DNA of 41,716 nt, from NCBI GenBank assembly GCA_964555235.1, contig CAZKRU010000037.1, forward strand, positions 1 through 41,716, in the 5' to 3' direction. Under the pieces are notes generated by a model that saw only the letters and a list, made by a program, of their open reading frames with translations, was not told the DNA's origin and searched no databases. Position numbers and translations under genes: made by a program. The stretch's first letter is position 1. Every line of letters begins with the position of its first letter. The DNA is from CAZKRU01 sp964555235 (GTDB lineage: Bacteria > Verrucomicrobiota > Verrucomicrobiia > Methylacidiphilales > CAMAQI01). Of this stretch, positions 41,642-41,716 are shown in pieces.

Positions 41642-41716
41642 TTCCCCTTTATTGAAAATAGTTCACAGCCATCCCATAGAGGGTGGTTAGATGATGTTTT
41701 CCCTCTGTAGGGGTTC

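Overview
The window looks like a chromosomal segment of a Verrucomicrobiota-type bacterium (PVC superphylum). No rRNA or other phylogenetic marker settles this. The inference rests on the gene mix: paired bactofilins, a secreted RCC1-repeat protein, DUF2264 and heparinase-II/III polysaccharide enzymes, an H-type lectin, and zinc-ribbon-like 'LPICAYCKKIR' proteins. It also rests on several families of short intergenic palindromic repeats of the kind common in such genomes. Base composition is moderate, and most genes are chromosomal housekeeping or accessory. I see no prophage, plasmid origin, CRISPR array or complete insertion sequence.

Layout. 1-3015 (minus): a secreted RCC1-repeat protein followed by two small coupled ORFs. 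3221-3294: tRNA-Arg(CCG). 3500-8140 (minus): small secreted and membrane proteins, a MotA/TolQ/ExbB-like proton-channel protein coupled to a Gfo/Idh/MocA oxidoreductase, a 144-bp inverted-repeat element, a LOV-like PAS protein, and a coupled pair of unknowns. 8198-13975 (plus): seven genes with almost every junction overlapping, encoding MurU-like and AmgK-like peptidoglycan-sugar recycling enzymes, CheR, CheB, an unfamiliar nucleotide-related protein, DeoC and an FHA protein. 14466-19764: phosphofructokinase, a DUF971 protein, Hsp20, and an AraC regulator divergent from a PhyH dioxygenase, then an AEC transporter. 20014-20760: a decayed toxin-antitoxin module and an acyl-carrier-like fragment. 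21024-26047 (minus): M3 oligopeptidase coupled to an H-type lectin, Nif3-like protein, PyrR, a small conserved protein, and Mrp/ApbC.

26358-31607 is a compact carbohydrate locus: a DUF2264 protein and a ManA-type isomerase face a secreted heparinase-II/III-like enzyme. Closely similar AT-rich palindromes lie just upstream of both outer genes and suggest one shared regulator. 31700-33725 is a graveyard: an antiporter fragment, a LysR C-terminal fragment, and an internally deleted REP-associated (Y1) transposase, with three copies of a GATACGTCCC terminus. 33878-36425 holds purM-purH. 36490-41641 holds two bactofilins, a methyltransferase-glycosyltransferase fusion, and a coupled membrane protein with duplicated CBM9-like domains, plausibly an envelope or surface-polysaccharide cluster.

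The most unusual items are the overlapping seven-gene operon, the lectin-peptidase pair, the paired palindromes of the carbohydrate locus, the 144-bp inverted-repeat element, and the methyltransferase-glycosyltransferase/CBM9-like pair. All functional assignments come from reading motifs; no database search was possible.
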